A DNA stretch of 64,000 nucleotides from Lonicera japonica (lineage: Eukaryota; Streptophyta; Magnoliopsida; Dipsacales; Caprifoliaceae): the NCBI GenBank assembly GCA_021464415.1, contig JAKCWG010000843.1:1-64000 (forward strand). Direction: 5' to 3'. Below, piece by piece: positions 11,061 through 23,320 of this stretch. The number at the start of each line of letters is the position of its first letter. Position 1 is the stretch's first letter. Made by a program: the position numbers and the translations under genes. The notes under the pieces were generated by a model. That model did no database searches. It saw nothing but the letters and a program-made list of their open reading frames with translations, and was not told the DNA's origin.

Positions 11061-12105
11061 ATAGGGTGTTACACATGTTATGATGAACCTAAAAAATCAA
11101 AAGACACAACCGTACAAATTTAAATTGATTTGTTAAAATTTGAATAAAAATAACTGAAATAATGAAATTGAAATTAAAACCGAAATCGAATATGTTTGGT
11201 TTGAATTTGGGGCGTAATGGTGTAAAATCGAACCGACATGAACTAAATTAAACAATTGCATGTGCATATATGACTCTAAAACAAAATTACTTCACTGTGT
11301 ATAATTACATATTGTTAAAATTTTAATATCTTTAATGAAAACTCGACTCTTTAAGCTATTATAAATACTTTAATTATATTATAAAGAATAAACAATCTAA
11401 AGGGGCACTGAACTTTTGATCTATTATCACTTTGATCATTGAACTTTAAAACAAATTGCTTTTGCCATTGAACTTAAAGTGAGTACCATTTTGGTTGTTC
11501 TGTCTAATTTGGCCATTAAATTGGCCAAATGCTTCACTTAAGGGTTTTTTGGTCATAAAGAACCCAACTTGCTCTATTTTTGGAATTAATATGTTATATG
11601 AGACTCATTTTGGAGTAATTTATTTGAGAGAATGGTGTTAGTTGAAGGAAATTGTTGTTTTGTTACAATATGACAAAAATATTCTCAGCGGTACTCGCTC
11701 TAAAGTTGAATGGCGAAAGTGGTGCATTTTATAATCTGATGCCTAAAGTGATTCGTTTTATAATTTGATGGCCAAAGTGATTCGTTTTATAATTTGATGG
11801 TCAAAGTAAAATTGTATCAGAATTTTAGTGGCTATTTAAGCTATTTATTCTATCATAAATGTAAGAGTTCATATTTTTTTTGTCCAAAATAAATAAGGAG
11901 CAAGCAGAGTTGCTAAATTTTCTGACTAAAATAAGTGTTGGCTTAAAGTATATATATAAATTGAATAAAACCGAACAAGGTCGAACCTAAAATTTTGGTT
12001 TGTGTCTAGGTTTAGAAGATTTATAAACCGACACCGAATCGGCTGTACTTTCAAATTCAATTTGGGTTTCATAATTTTGTCTTGACCGAAATAAAAAACA
12101 CCCCT
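11061..12105. mobile_element. Second probable hAT-like element
   Basis: The left end ATAGGGTGTTACAC pairs with the right end ...AACACCCCT in inverted orientation. The flanks are ACTTACTA (11,053-11,060) and ACTTACGA (12,106-12,113), a 7/8 match that fits an 8-bp hAT duplication. Both subterminal regions are rich in CCGAA/TTCGG. No coding frame remains. A foldback element is nested inside. Confidence 0.45.
11398..11840. mobile_element. Foldback (long inverted repeat) element nested in the hAT-like element
   Basis: The left arm contains CACTTTGATCATTGAACTTTAAAACAA-type sequence and the right arm its imperfect inverse (TTTTATAATTTGATGGCCAAAGTGATTC, repeated). The arms are about 100 bases long. 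The layout resembles long-TIR Mutator-type MITEs and the foldbacks near 25.1, 26.2 and 56.9 kb. Confidence 0.45.
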
Positions 12106-12297
12106 ACTTACGAGATGGCCATAACTCCGACACTATTAAATGCAGCATTTTTCCTAAGATCTCTCATCGCAAGAAGTTAAAAGATCTATTCCATTCACTT
12201 TGCAATTAAAAAGTTGGGGTTCCTCGTATATATTAGAATATATTTATCTTCAAATAAGAATACCCTGACATTCAGTAATAGTATCATTATCCTATAA

Positions 12298-12694
12298 GAG
12301 TATCTCCAATAGAATAATCAAAATGATTTTTGACTATACATTTAGTAAATTGTTAAAAGTAAACAATATAAGTCTCTCCAATGGCTATTTTTTCTAACCA
12401 AATTTGCAGGGTCCATTGTATTGATTGACTACAAATTAATGAATTTGAATTTTGTTTCAAAAAAATGAGAAAATATTATCTAAATTTGAAGAGATTCTCT
12501 TTTAGCTAATAGAATTAGTGAGCCCCTTATTTTGATTATTAAAGAAGGTTGTTAACTTTGATTGCAAATGGCGTAGATTTGGTTATTGCTTAAAAGGTTG
12601 CTAAAATTTTATTATGCCATTGGGGAAGTATTTTTAGCAAACATTGTTAAAATTGATTATAATTGTTATTTTGATTATAGTATTGGAGATACTC
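12298..12694. mobile_element. Tourist-type MITE (PIF/Harbinger-like)
   Basis: Inverted ends are GAGTATCTCCAATA at both termini, flanked by TAA at 12,295-12,297 and 12,695-12,697. The length is 397 bp with AT-rich interior and no coding capacity. The GAGxATCTCCAAT end and 3-bp TAA duplication are typical of Tourist MITEs. Confidence 0.8.
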
Positions 12695-12738
12695 TAAGTC
12701 TCATAACAATACCCTGACTTTATTGAACACTACTCTAA

Positions 12739-14402
12739 GGAGGGTGTATTCAATTTAGATTTTAAATTTTTTTTATTAATTTTCTAAAATCGGTGGATTC
12801 TTCTAGATCGATAGATTATTTTAAATCTTTATAGAGTCAAACAAATTTTAATAAATCCATACAGACTTTAACAAATTTTAATGAATGGACTTTTTAGTAT
12901 TTCTATAGATTTTAATAAATTCATTGATTCTTCTAATTATAATAAAAACTTCAAAGAATAAATAATAAAACAATTAGAGAATTAGCATTTAACCCACTTT
13001 TGTGGGGCTGTTTTTACCCAGACCCAATATGTTTTAAAAATTAGTATTTAACCCTATATTTTGTTTGTAGCCCAAGTTCAAAAATATTTTTTTTCTTCGA
13101 TATTATAATTTTTTTAAAGCTAATTTGACCAAATAGCCCTTAATGAACGATAAGATTGCTCCCCTCTATTTGCTTATCCTTATTATAAACAGTTACATTA
13201 TTTAGGGGTTGCAATTGTATTTATTTACCTCTTTAAATTTTTTAGGTGGAATATAATACAATTAATAATATATATTTCTCACTTATAATAGTATTTATGA
13301 TGTGATTTAACCACCGAAAAAGTACCTTATTATCTTTTCTTTTCCCAGTCATCAAAACCCTTGTCCACACCTTCTTCCTCATTCTAATTGCAAGCCTATA
13401 GAAAAGGGGGAGGATTATTCGGCTTTCTTTTTTTTTATCTTCATTTCTTTTTTGAGTTAAGAGGTATATTAATCTACACTTTTGGGTAGTTATATTTACT
13501 AAATATATAGTTGCTCTCGTTTTTAATCATTATTGTAGGGCTTATTTGTTCGATTATATTTATATTATATTCACGTATGCTACCATACATATTTTGTCAT
13601 AATTAATCTATAACATGTTTAGTTGTCTACATATGTTGTTAAATCTTTTCATAATATAAATGTTTTTAGATATATTAGGATGTAGTCCTTATTTTATTTT
13701 TAATAAATTTGAATAGAATAAATGTGTCTTAATATATCTTCTTTTGATCATATTAGATATAACACATATATATGAAGATGTGTCCTTAAATAAATTATAA
13801 ATCTACTGCAAACAATTCGGATCAAGTCTAAAAACCCAATGTATTGGGTTTTTTTTTTTTGCTTTTTATTCAATTTTCATCTTTTGTCTAAAAAAATTCA
13901 TAAAAGGGTAGAAAAAATCAAGAGGGAGACATCTCTATAATTTTGGAAGAAGATAAATGATTGGATAATTAAAACTTTGAAAGTAGCAGTATTTAAAAGA
14001 AAAAGAGGCTTTAGATAGAGCGAATGATGTGAAGGGACTTAAATAAATTATAGAGATGAAGAAGAAATAATACATAATTGGGAAGAAGAAGAGGTTTTAG
14101 ATAGAGAGAATAGAGTGAAAATGTTTAATAGATTATAGAGATAAGAAGAAATAATATCTAGGGTTTGGGAGAAAGATGGAAAAGAAATTGATGTGAAATC
14201 TTCTACTTGAAGAGAAGATTTGTTGGTGGATTTGTTATTCATAAGAATACTATTAAATCTATCAATTTATAAGATCCTTCAAAGTTTATTGAGTTTTGAA
14301 TATCACAAGATTTTAAAAGACTTTTTAAAATTTCAATTGTATACCCACGAACTTTTAAATTCCAAAAAAAAATCATATATAATGTAAATTGAATACACTC
14401 CC
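12739..14402. mobile_element. MITE-like element split by later insertions
   Basis: The left end GGTGTATTCAATTTAGATT (about 12,742) and the right end AAATTGAATACACTCCC (about 14,402) are inverted copies. About 220 bases of the left arm and 150 of the right arm look like one element full of TTTTAATAAAT motifs. The middle (about 12,965-14,260) is foreign, beginning AACCCACTTTTGTGG, and is related to sequence at about 9,155-9,290. The exact target duplication is unclear. Confidence 0.45.
14003..14150. repeat. Short tandem duplication
   Basis: Two units of about 88 bp share AAAGAAAAAGAGG..TTTAGATAGAG and AATAGATTATAGAGAT-type sequence. They are purine-rich and show no coding sense. Confidence 0.5.
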
Positions 14403-14426
14403 AAGTTATGTGTCTTGTCTACATAG

Positions 14427-15470
14427 TCAAGGGCGGACTCAAGGGGGGACGGGGTGGGCTTCAGCCCAGGGAAAATTTTTGAAAAACCCACTAGCACTTG
14501 TTAAAAATATGAGTTTGTTTATGCCCACTCATTTTGTAAGTGTTAGCCCATCTTCTAATTCAACCCAAATATTATAAGCCCACTAGTCTATAACTCTTTT
14601 ATATACTATAAAGAAAAAAAAAAGGGGATATGTGTTGCTTAATGCATCAAGAGGCGTTAGTGAGTACAAGCCGAATTTTCATTTTCATCAACCACTCAGT
14701 CCCCATTTTTGTTTTTATATCTATCAGTTTTTTTTTTTAAAATAAAAAAAAATATAGCAATGTATTATATATATATATATATATATTTGATACTTATACA
14801 AATTATATATAAATCTATTCTAAAAATATATGTATATACATTTATGTATGTAATGTTACGAACTATATACTATTAACGGGTTCCAACAATTATTAAATTA
14901 ACGAATATTAACTAACTAAACCCGTTAACCTATAGTGTTTATCGGGTTAGGATCAATATGAGTCAAAATCAAGGATGGAGGGCCAGGGGCGCAATCAGTT
15001 TGAGAATTCAAGTATATTAGTATATAGCTATATATGACTTTCAAATTGTAAGGGGGGCCTCCAAATTTTCTTGTGAAAAAAACTTAGTATCTCCCCCAGA
15101 AAGAATGATTATATGTATAGTATTAATATCATTTGCAATAAAGAAATTGTCTTTAAGTAACTAAATATTTAAAAGAAAAATTGATATTTGCTATATGTCA
15201 CATTTAATAGCAAAAATATCCTTAATTAGAAGCAAATAAATACGCCAACGCAATTATTATGAAATAATAGAAATATATGTTTCTTAACTGTTGGAGTATT
15301 AGTTTACAAAAAAAAAAAAAAACCCTGTTTAATGATGACGCTGAGCGCAAAATAATTTCGGCTGTAAATCATTTATTTAAACAAAATATCACCACAAAAG
15401 TCCCATTTTTTTATAATACGACAAACATATATTTTCGCTGCCCAAATGTCAATCCCTAGCTCTGTCCTTA
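14427..15470. mobile_element. Possible DNA transposon remnant
   Basis: The left boundary AAGGGCGGACTC with a following GGGCTTCAGCCC and the right boundary ...AGCTCTGTCCTT look like inverted ends of the GGGCGGAGC type also seen at 18,051-18,668. A related internal end (AGGGGCGCAATC) occurs at about 14,988. No clean target duplication was found. Confidence 0.3.
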
Positions 15471-18050
15471 CTCAAAATTGTTAATGATTCGTTCATTAAT
15501 TTAATATTTCATGCCAATGTATGTCGTGTTATTATATATATCAAGAATTATTTTACGAAGTCTAAAAGTTATTAAATTTTGGTCCTACTTAAAAAAAAAT
15601 TGTTCGAGCTTATTTAGCTCAAACCTTTGAGAGCTAATTAGAGGTGGCTCATGTAATTTTTTTTTTCTAACTAAAATCTTTAACTCGAAACATTAATATC
15701 CACTAACATATGTTAATTTTTATCGAGTATATATTAGTTGTACATTGATCTAGTGAAGCTTGCACTGCATAATTATTGCCCATATTCCACTTTCAACATT
15801 CTGTCTAATTTTACTTTATAAGTTGGGAACATATATGACCATTTTAATGATATTTAGATCCAACTATTAAAAACTAACATGTTCTCTTTAAGAACGAGCA
15901 AAAGAAAAAAGACGATAAAAAAAATAGAACAAAAAATATTAATTTTTACAAATTTTGTGGTCTAAATAAAATGTTTATTTTGTCTATTTTTTGCTCGATC
16001 TCTTCTGCATTTTTTTTCTTCTTTTTCTTTTTCTCATAGAAGTAAATTAATTTTAGTTTTCAGTAGTTAGCAGAAAATAGTTAAAATGATTATGTCCAGT
16101 GCACATGTGAAATGATATTTTTTTTATCAACTTCAATCATCAAAATAAAAATTGATAAATAATTTGAAAAAGTTAAACAACGCTTTGAAATAGAGAGGCT
16201 GACCGAAATGAAGGTGGCCCCATAAATTAAAGCATCCGCAATAGATATAGCAAGTATGGCAAATATACCCTGTACGCACATGCAAGACTTATAGTATGTA
16301 GGGTCAAACAATTTCTTAAGATAAGAGTATAATAAAGTTAAGTTCCACCAAAATTTCTTACCGTATGAGTTAGAGAAATACGTTTGGAAGGAGGCACGCT
16401 AGACGCGTTATCAAAATTGGAAATAAGGTAAAACAATTTATATAATAATATTTTTTAGAAACAAGGGTCTATATATTATTATCATTTTAAGGTAGGAGCT
16501 TGTTTATTAATTGTGTTTTAAAATAAGGGTTTTAATTGAGTGCAAATTTTACTTTACACTAAATTGTGTTAAGTGCAAACTTAACTTTGCACAAAATATG
16601 TTTATATTTTTTAACAAGTATATTATTATATTTCATTCATAAAACTTTAAAATAACGTCAAATAAATACAAATATATAGTAATATTTTATAAAATAAAGA
16701 GTACAAACTTAACTTTGCATAACTTCGAAAAATTATTATGTACATTTTATTAATAAATAGGTTTTGAATATGTATTTTGTTAAAATTATTCTAAAGCACT
16801 GTCAATTAAACACTTATTTATAATAATATGTTAAAAAAACATGTAATGCAAACTTGATTTTGAATGATTCCATAAAAAAATACAATTTAAAAATTTATTA
16901 CAAAGTTAACTTTGTAATTCTTTTGAAATTTGGTCAAATATAGGCCCTTAATTTTAAAAAAAAATATTATTCTCTAACTCTTTTGCAGAAAACTTTTTCA
17001 TACAAGCGCTATTTTTCAATATCCCACTCATTTAACCATTCTGACGCACAAAAGTAATGCATTTTGGCATTTCTTTTTAAAAGTCACACCACAATTAAGA
17101 CGTGTTCTCTCTCTCTCTCTCTCTCCCCCTCTAATTTTCTTTTCTTTTTAAAATTATTATATTATATTTAACTTACTTAAATTTTGAAATAATATTAATA
17201 AGTAGGGCTAAACAAGTAAGACCATAGTACCAATAGCTCTAATTCTAATGGTATGATTATCGGCCACTCATAGGAGTGGGAAGGGTATAGTGATGCACGT
17301 GTCCAAAGTGAATCTAGAGCGAAAGTAAGTCCTCATAGAAAAGCTTGAGGCCGACATGATGGTGATAAAGTATGATGGAACCATAGCGAAAGCAAGTATT
17401 TGAATAATAGCTCGAGAGTGACAATGATACAAGCTCAACTCGTGTTGGGGTAGTTTTTTAAATCCCTTTAAGGGATAGTTTGATTAGGGAAAGATACCCC
17501 CATTTATATTTCCCATTACAGGACCTCAATATATTAATTAAACTATATATATATATATATATATGTTTGTTTGGCCGAGTCTAACCCCATTTTTTCTCTA
17601 TTATACCAAAAATTTTAAGTTGACCTATCTAACGGCTTTCGTAAGTGTCCTCCTTTTCTTCATAATAAGAAAATCATTTATTCGATCAGCTTCGATATAA
17701 TTGTTGAGCACTTTTGTTGTGTCCATTTCTGTGTTGTATATCCACTCTTTATTATAGTAATTATGGAATAAAAAAAGGTTGAGTTGCTAAATCATTGTGT
17801 TCTGTATACTGAACTGGAAATATAATTCTTGAAATCTCTTAAAGTCAAAATTCACATGTGTATAATCGTGGAAGGGCAAAATAGGGATTTGATTGAGCTT
17901 ATCTATATTATCTTTTATATTAAACCCGATCGAACAAAGAGTTTTCAATATGTATATAATTATCAAGATACACCTTGGACCGGAAATTACAATGAAACAA
18001 GTAAAATTATACTTCTTAAATGCAAAAATTACTAAGTATATACATATAGA
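15471..18050. other. AT-rich intergenic DNA without a recognised gene
   Basis: Only short chance frames are present. The stretch holds a (TC)n tract at about 17,108-17,125, a (TA)n tract at about 17,544-17,564, and a slightly GC-richer patch at 17,220-17,460 of unknown nature. Confidence 0.5.
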
Positions 18051-18668
18051 GGGGCGGAGCCACGTGCTACTTTTTGAAAATTTTCAGAGAGTACAGGGTT
18101 TTATGCGTGAGAAGGGAAAGTTGCGGGGCCATAGTGTAATTCTAGGTGAGGGTGTTGTTTGCGATTTGGCCTATAGGTTGAGGGGTAGGGGCTGTAACAT
18201 AAGCTAAGGCATCAATGTTTCGTGAGCTGCATGCCTAATTTTTTGTGTGGGGGGTTTGTGCAATTAGCGCTATAAGTTGAAGGTGTATGTTGTAATATAA
18301 TAATAAATTTTCACTTTCTTTTGATTCTTCTTCAGGCGGCCGTTCTTCAATATCGTTCATTTTTTATTTTTTTTTCTTTCTGAAACACATTTTCACTTTC
18401 TTTCCTTTCTTCTTCAGGCTGCTGTTCTTCACTATTGTTCATTTTTTTTTTCTTTCTGAAACACGGCCTCCATTTTTTTTTGGATTATATATCAAAAGAT
18501 ATTTCAAAATATATAATTAATTTAGTATATCATTTTTAACTTTTCTGAAATATCGAAATAGAATGGAGAAGTATTTTAGTAAAAAATTGGTCCGTAAACA
18601 TAATTATTGAGTTTGATTTGGCTTAAATTTTTTTTAGCCCTCCTGAAAATTATTCCTGGCTCCGCCAC
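18051..18668. mobile_element. Non-autonomous DNA element with GGCGGAGCC ends
   Basis: The left end GGGGCGGAGCCACG and right end GGCTCCGCCAC are inverted, and both subterminal regions carry AAAATTTTCAG / CTGAAAATTATT. The length is 618 bp. The interior has two CTTCTTCAGGC..GTTCTTCA repeats (about 18,327 and 18,409). Flanks are TA-rich, so the target duplication cannot be fixed. An open frame reading through the left end is a shadow. Confidence 0.55.
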
Positions 18669-19061
18669 TATATATATATATTGTACAGATGTAGTATTCT
18701 ACGTATGTGTCGTATGTGTGCACCCGGTGCTAGTACACTAAAAATATGATGAAAAGGATATATTTAAGCTGGACTAAATATAGATAGAAATGGGTCAAGT
18801 CAAAAGATTTGGAATGATATTCTTAATTCTAAATTTTGATGAAAGAGAAAATATTTATCCCACGATTCTCTCTCTATTGTGGATGAATTCCATTCCAACT
18901 TTGATTTTAGCGATATCAGAGGAAAACCTAACCGCATATATGGCACCCCAAATAAAAGGAAAGAGATATATATATGGGAGTGGAAATTAATTTAATAATC
19001 AAATTAATTCTTCTCTCTTTTGGGGCAAAGCTCTTTTTCTTGAAGAAGAATAATATATATT

Positions 19062-19067
19062 ATGGCA
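19062..19067 (+). CDS. Candidate plus-strand first coding exon ATG GCA
   Basis: ATGGCA is followed at once by GTAAGTTTCAC, the same start-plus-donor as genes A and B. The leader TCTTGAAGAAGAATAATA resembles the leaders of A and B. A TATATATATGGG stretch lies about 90 bases upstream. No second exon could be joined with confidence: the next kilobase is largely a Pack-MULE. It may be a fossil first exon of a divergently oriented partner of gene A, or chance similarity. Confidence 0.35.
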
Positions 19068-20016
19068 GTAAGTTTCACTTGTAATTTCTATTCTATCACT
19101 TCTAATATGATGCTGAATCACAATCTCTTTTAGTTATTTCCAAGTAATAATGTCTCTTCCTTGTGGTTTAATTAATTAATTTGTTACTTCTTTTACCTTT
19201 TTCCAAATGTTTGTTTTTTTTGTACGTATGTTTGTATATGCTTTGGATACTCTTGTAGAATTACACATTATACGATAAGATATATAAAGAGATTGTATGT
19301 TGACGGGTGAATCTGTAATGAATTTGTGTGTTTATCGCGATTAAAGTTCACTCTTTATAAAGGGTGATTTTGTTTATATCCACCGTATTTTGCAGTTAAT
19401 CCACCCTTAAATCATGGTAATTTTGTACAAATTTTAACAATATTACCTTTTTTAAAATTGATAAGTATATCCACCAATTAAAATTAATTTATAATTTGTA
19501 TAAATTTTATATTCCATTTTAATTAAGATTCCTAATCTAAATATAATTCCTTTTTAATTTCTTTCATATTAACCTTTCAAAAAATTTCAAAGAGTTTAGG
19601 GTTAGGGTTTACATATGGGTGTGGATTGATTGATTTGAAAATATCATTATGTATTTTTTCAAAGAAAAATACAAACCCTAATAGGTATTAAGGGGAAAGA
19701 GGGAAGAAGATGAAGGAGAGGGAGAGATAATTTGAACATGAGATTTAGATTTGGGTGAAATATAGCCACTTGAATTAGCAAATCAAAAGCTGTGCAAGGT
19801 GAAATGTGGCTGGGTTCGATTTGGTTGGCAAGGTTCAAAAAAAAGAAAATTCCATTCTCCCCAGATTCCGTACTAAATATAGTGGTGTTTATTAAAAAAG
19901 AAGAATAACCCTCTGCATAGTAGGTCGGCTATGAACACAAGGGCATGGTAGCAGGAAGACAAAAAATTTCGACATTATCTATACCTTCAAAGAAATGGTC
20001 AAATTTAGTTTTTGTC

Positions 20017-20024
20017 TATAAAAG
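20017..20024 (+). promoter_or_regulatory. Captured TATA box inside the Pack-MULE
   Basis: TATAAAAG lies 76 bases before the ATG of the captured CASP-like exon, a normal plant promoter spacing. This suggests the element took the promoter and leader together with the exon. Confidence 0.5.
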
Positions 20025-20092
20025 AGGTTCCCTAATATAATTCATAAGCACAGGAGGATTATTAGCTTTAAAAATTAATGGTACAGCAATCG

Positions 20093-20254
20093 ATGGCATC
20101 TTCAAAGAGTATAGCAATTGCAACGCTAGTGCGGTCACTTGCACTTATTTGTTTGGGTGCTTCGACTGCTGTTATGGCTACCAATAATTTCACCCTTGAT
20201 GATGGAACCAAAATCAAGTTTACAGATATCATTACTTACATGTCACATAATTAA
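20093..20254 (+). pseudogene. CASP-like (Casparian strip membrane-domain family) first-exon fragment
   Basis: The open frame of 53 residues starts MASSKSIAIATLVRSLALIC. It contains one hydrophobic segment (about residues 11-29) followed by VMATNNFTLDDGTKIKFTD. This is the pattern of the N-terminal region of CASP-like four-transmembrane proteins: first membrane span, ATN motif, then a F-x-D stretch. In the family about 150-200 aa and three more membrane spans should follow. Here the frame reads into unrelated DNA and stops. The fragment lies wholly inside the Pack-MULE, so it is a captured piece and not a working gene. It might be transcribed from the captured TATA box. Confidence 0.7.
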
Positions 20255-20988
20255 TCCATCTTCGATTGTTGTCATATATTAAAATCTAAAATTTTAAAGT
20301 GGTTGTACTTATTAATTTAGTGGATATTTTAGTATTAAATTACTATTTAAAATAATATTCATAAAATTAAATTAATAATATTTTTTTGTCAGTCTATCCA
20401 TGTTCGCGGATTAACTTAATATGTAATGCGGATTAACTTAATGGCGTGGATTAACTGCAAGATATGGTGGATAGAAACAAAATCACCCCTTTATAAATTC
20501 CAGTGATTTGCTAGTTTCTTTGTCAAAGTCAAACGTTAATTCCTCATTATTATTATTGTAATTAATTACAACTGTCAGGCTATATCTTTCTACAGCTGTC
20601 CCTAAATGTATATATTTATTGTGATAATTTTAGGGTTGGACATATATATGATATGGTCCTATTAATTAATTAATTTCATGATATGATCAACATTGTTAAA
20701 GAAATAATTTATACGGAATGTAAGTAGTTGGTGAAGCATGGAATAGCATACTGTTAATAATTACTTTAGAAATATAGTCCCCCATGTGCATATATTTAAT
20801 CTCCTTTATTTATTGAAGTTGAATTAAAAAATACCTCCCATATATTTAAGAATATCATTTCACATGTACATGTGTATGATCAACAATGTATTCTCACATA
20901 AACGGTCAAGCTAACAGTCAGAATAAAAGCACCATTTTGATTTTTGATATTTACACTTTTTATAAAAAAACAAACACTAACATATAAT

Positions 20989-21743
20989 TGTGGGACATAA
21001 AAATTGGATGTAGGCATTTGGCGAAGACCCCAGCTTGGAAATTCAATTTGCTGATCATTTCACAATTAAAACCCAGAGTCCCAACTTTATTACTGATGAA
21101 TGACCATCAAGCCGACCAAGGTATATTTTAATTCAATTCTTTCATCTATCGACTATTACCCTTTACTGACGAAAGTTAGTCAACTGGTTAGCAACTGACT
21201 AACGTTGGTCGGTTAACGGAGACAAGATAACTGAGTTGGAAGATAAATGTTGGGAAATAACTACTTGTACAAATGTGAATAGGGTTAGAGACGTTTGAAA
21301 TTTTAGAGTAGTGGTCAAGTTTAGCCTTCATTGTAATTTCTATTCATCTTAAACCCTAATGTAACATTATCCTATACATATAAATAGGAAGGAAAACCCA
21401 CACTTAGATACAATTAATTCTAATAATCCCCGCACTCACTCCCACGCATTCTCTTCCTCATCCTCAAGTTTAAAACCATAACTTTTGTATCCATTTTCGC
21501 TTCAAACTTTAAAGTTAGTGGAACCCACATACACACAAGGGAAGATGTATTACCGGATTGAGAATTAAAGCCACCGGAGGAATCTACCTGAAAACATATT
21601 TAGTATTCATTCTATTCGTTGGTTTTTCCTTTTTTGATATTCATAATAGTTCATCACCTTCGTTCATAAAATATGGTTGCCAAACGAGATTCGTTGGGCC
21701 GATTCTCTTCAAAATGGATTTGGTTAGATTTTAACCACCGACA
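20989..21743 (+). mobile_element. Solo LTR (755 bp)
   Basis: Starts TGTGGGACATAAAA and ends AACCACCGACA (TG...CA), flanked by a perfect 5-bp duplication ATAAT (20,984-20,988 and 21,744-21,748). The duplicated segment at about 36,283-36,300 reads straight through (ATATATAATGGTTAGAG), which is the empty site. The part near 21,390-21,600 (CACACAAGGGAAG...CCGGAGGAA) resembles the insertion at 29,620-30,435, so the two may be related. No internal retrotransposon region is present. Confidence 0.75.
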
Positions 21744-21767
21744 ATAATGGTTAGAGTTAGTAATACT

Positions 21768-23113
21768 CACTACAAAAAAAGTGTGTTTTATCGACATTAA
21801 CATAATGTCGTTATAAGCAGTATAAATGACGTTAAAAGTTTTAACGGCATTTTTCTCGGCATTTGTTTAAATACCTTAAAAGCCAATGTCGTAAAAGATT
21901 TTCGGCATTTTTACAAATGCCGCGAATATTAGCGATATTCATAGCGGGACTTGTGTAAAATGCCGACAAAACTACTTTTGTGGCATTTATATTAATGCAG
22001 GGAAACTCGATAATAACAAAAATATTAAATCCCACAAGTTTTACCCTTAGTGGAACTCGAACTCGCGACCTACGCCATTTTTCGCCATACACACCCTTTT
22101 TCCCTTAATCATTAACCACTACGCCAAAATACTTAATTATTACTAAATTGTGAAATTCCTCTTTTAATAACTCATTTATAAATATATACATATATATACA
22201 TACAATATATATCCATGTAGAAATATTAATCACCGGTACCATTACATAAAAAGAGATATCAAAACTTACATAAAGTTCTTCGTTGATTAATTTTTTTAGA
22301 TTTTTTTTAATTATTTCAATTGATGACAGTTTTTATTTATTTTTTTATTATTTATACATCAATTTAATTCACATACATATAATTAAAAATTTGATTTAAA
22401 TAAACAAGATTATTAATATGTTGAACTGTTTTTCTTTTCGACATAACTGATGCACAAGGTGTGCAAAGATACACACATATATATATACAATAAAATTTTA
22501 TTTTGTTCATGCTAAAAGAATTAAAATTCATCAAATAAATTTAATTAAAAATGGTTTCACATAATTACATCAATATTCTAATCATAAAATAAAAAACTAT
22601 GTAAAAAATATTGCATTATAATAAATCTCTTGTATTCTTTTGGTAAGTATTATCAAATTAACATCTCCTAACTTAAAATTTTGGAATAACTTTTTAGCAC
22701 TTGTCCGAAAGTATCATGAACCTCTAACATTTGGTATAATGAACCGACTTTTTTGCATTTGATACAAAATGTTAAAAAAAATAATTAACATTACTAACAT
22801 TTGTTAAAAAATACTGAGAATTTACTACATCTTGTATAGGACGGCATAAACTCCAAGCGTTTTGTACAAAATGCTGAGAAAAAATATTATTACAGTTCGC
22901 ACTTATTGAAGAGCGCCGCAAATTTGCGGCACTTATTGGAGAGTGCCACAAATTCGTGGCATTTGTTATGAAATGCCATAAATTCATGGTATTTTGTACA
23001 AAATGCCGTAAATTCCCTGCATTTTCTTAAAAAGTGCCGGAAAAACTTTTTTCTCGGCATTTATTTATAGTGCGGTTAACTAAATACCATAAAAACCTAG
23101 TTTTCTCGTAGTG
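21768..23113. mobile_element. CACTA (En/Spm-like) non-autonomous transposon
   Basis: Ends are CACTACAAAAAAAGTG and (inverted) CACTACGAGAAAACTAGG, flanked by the 3-bp duplication ACT (21,765-21,767 and 23,114-23,116). The length is 1,346 bp. Both subterminal regions are packed with short direct and inverted GGCATTT/AAATGCC motifs, as expected for transposase-binding repeats of this superfamily. There is no transposase frame. The matching segment at about 36,300-36,330 lacks it. Confidence 0.9.
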
Positions 23114-23320
23114 ACTTTTGATCTCCAAAGTATGTTATTAGCCTTTCTTTTGTTTTTAATTAATATTTCAATTTGGATGCATTAAACCCCAAGGTTTAAA
23201 AATTATTTCAATGTTATCCAATTGACAACTTCCATTAACAATTAATGGAATTAACATGTGGTAGTAGCTATATGATTTATTTTCTATTTTTCTAATGAGA
23301 TTTTGCATTGCAATTTCAAA

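Larger units (their letters stand above)
19362..20488 (+). mobile_element. Pack-MULE carrying a CASP-like gene fragment
   Basis: Terminal inverted repeats of about 45 bp (GGGTGATTTTGTTT at both ends, about 41 of 45 positions matching) are flanked by a perfect 9-bp duplication CTTTATAAA (19,353-19,361 and 20,489-20,497). A 9-bp duplication with long inverted ends is the signature of Mutator-like elements. There is no transposase. The cargo includes a TATA box, a 5' leader and the first exon of a CASP-like membrane protein gene. Strand is given as that of the cargo. Confidence 0.85.
20505..23320. repeat. Segmental duplication, copy 1 (interrupted by two insertions)
   Basis: Sequence from AAAGTCAAACGTT onward matches 35,490-36,500. 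It includes the phrase CCTAAATGTATATATTTATTGTGATAATTTT, the TTAATTAATT..TCATGATATGATCAA block and AGTAGTTGGTGAAGCATGGAATA. After two insertions it resumes with TTTTTAATTAATATTTCAATTTGGAT..CATTAAA. Copy 1 holds a 755-bp LTR and a 1,346-bp CACTA element that copy 2 lacks. Confidence 0.75.

Noticed and set aside
18051..18207. Open frame reading into the GGCGGAGCC element (104 codons)
   Set aside because: It starts outside the transposon and continues through its inverted end, so it is a chance frame.
19062..20254. Joining ATGGCA at 19,062 to CAATCG before the CASP-like ATG as one gene
   Set aside because: The frame does stay open, but the CASP-like exon lies inside a Pack-MULE with its own TATA box and leader, so the junction would be fortuitous.
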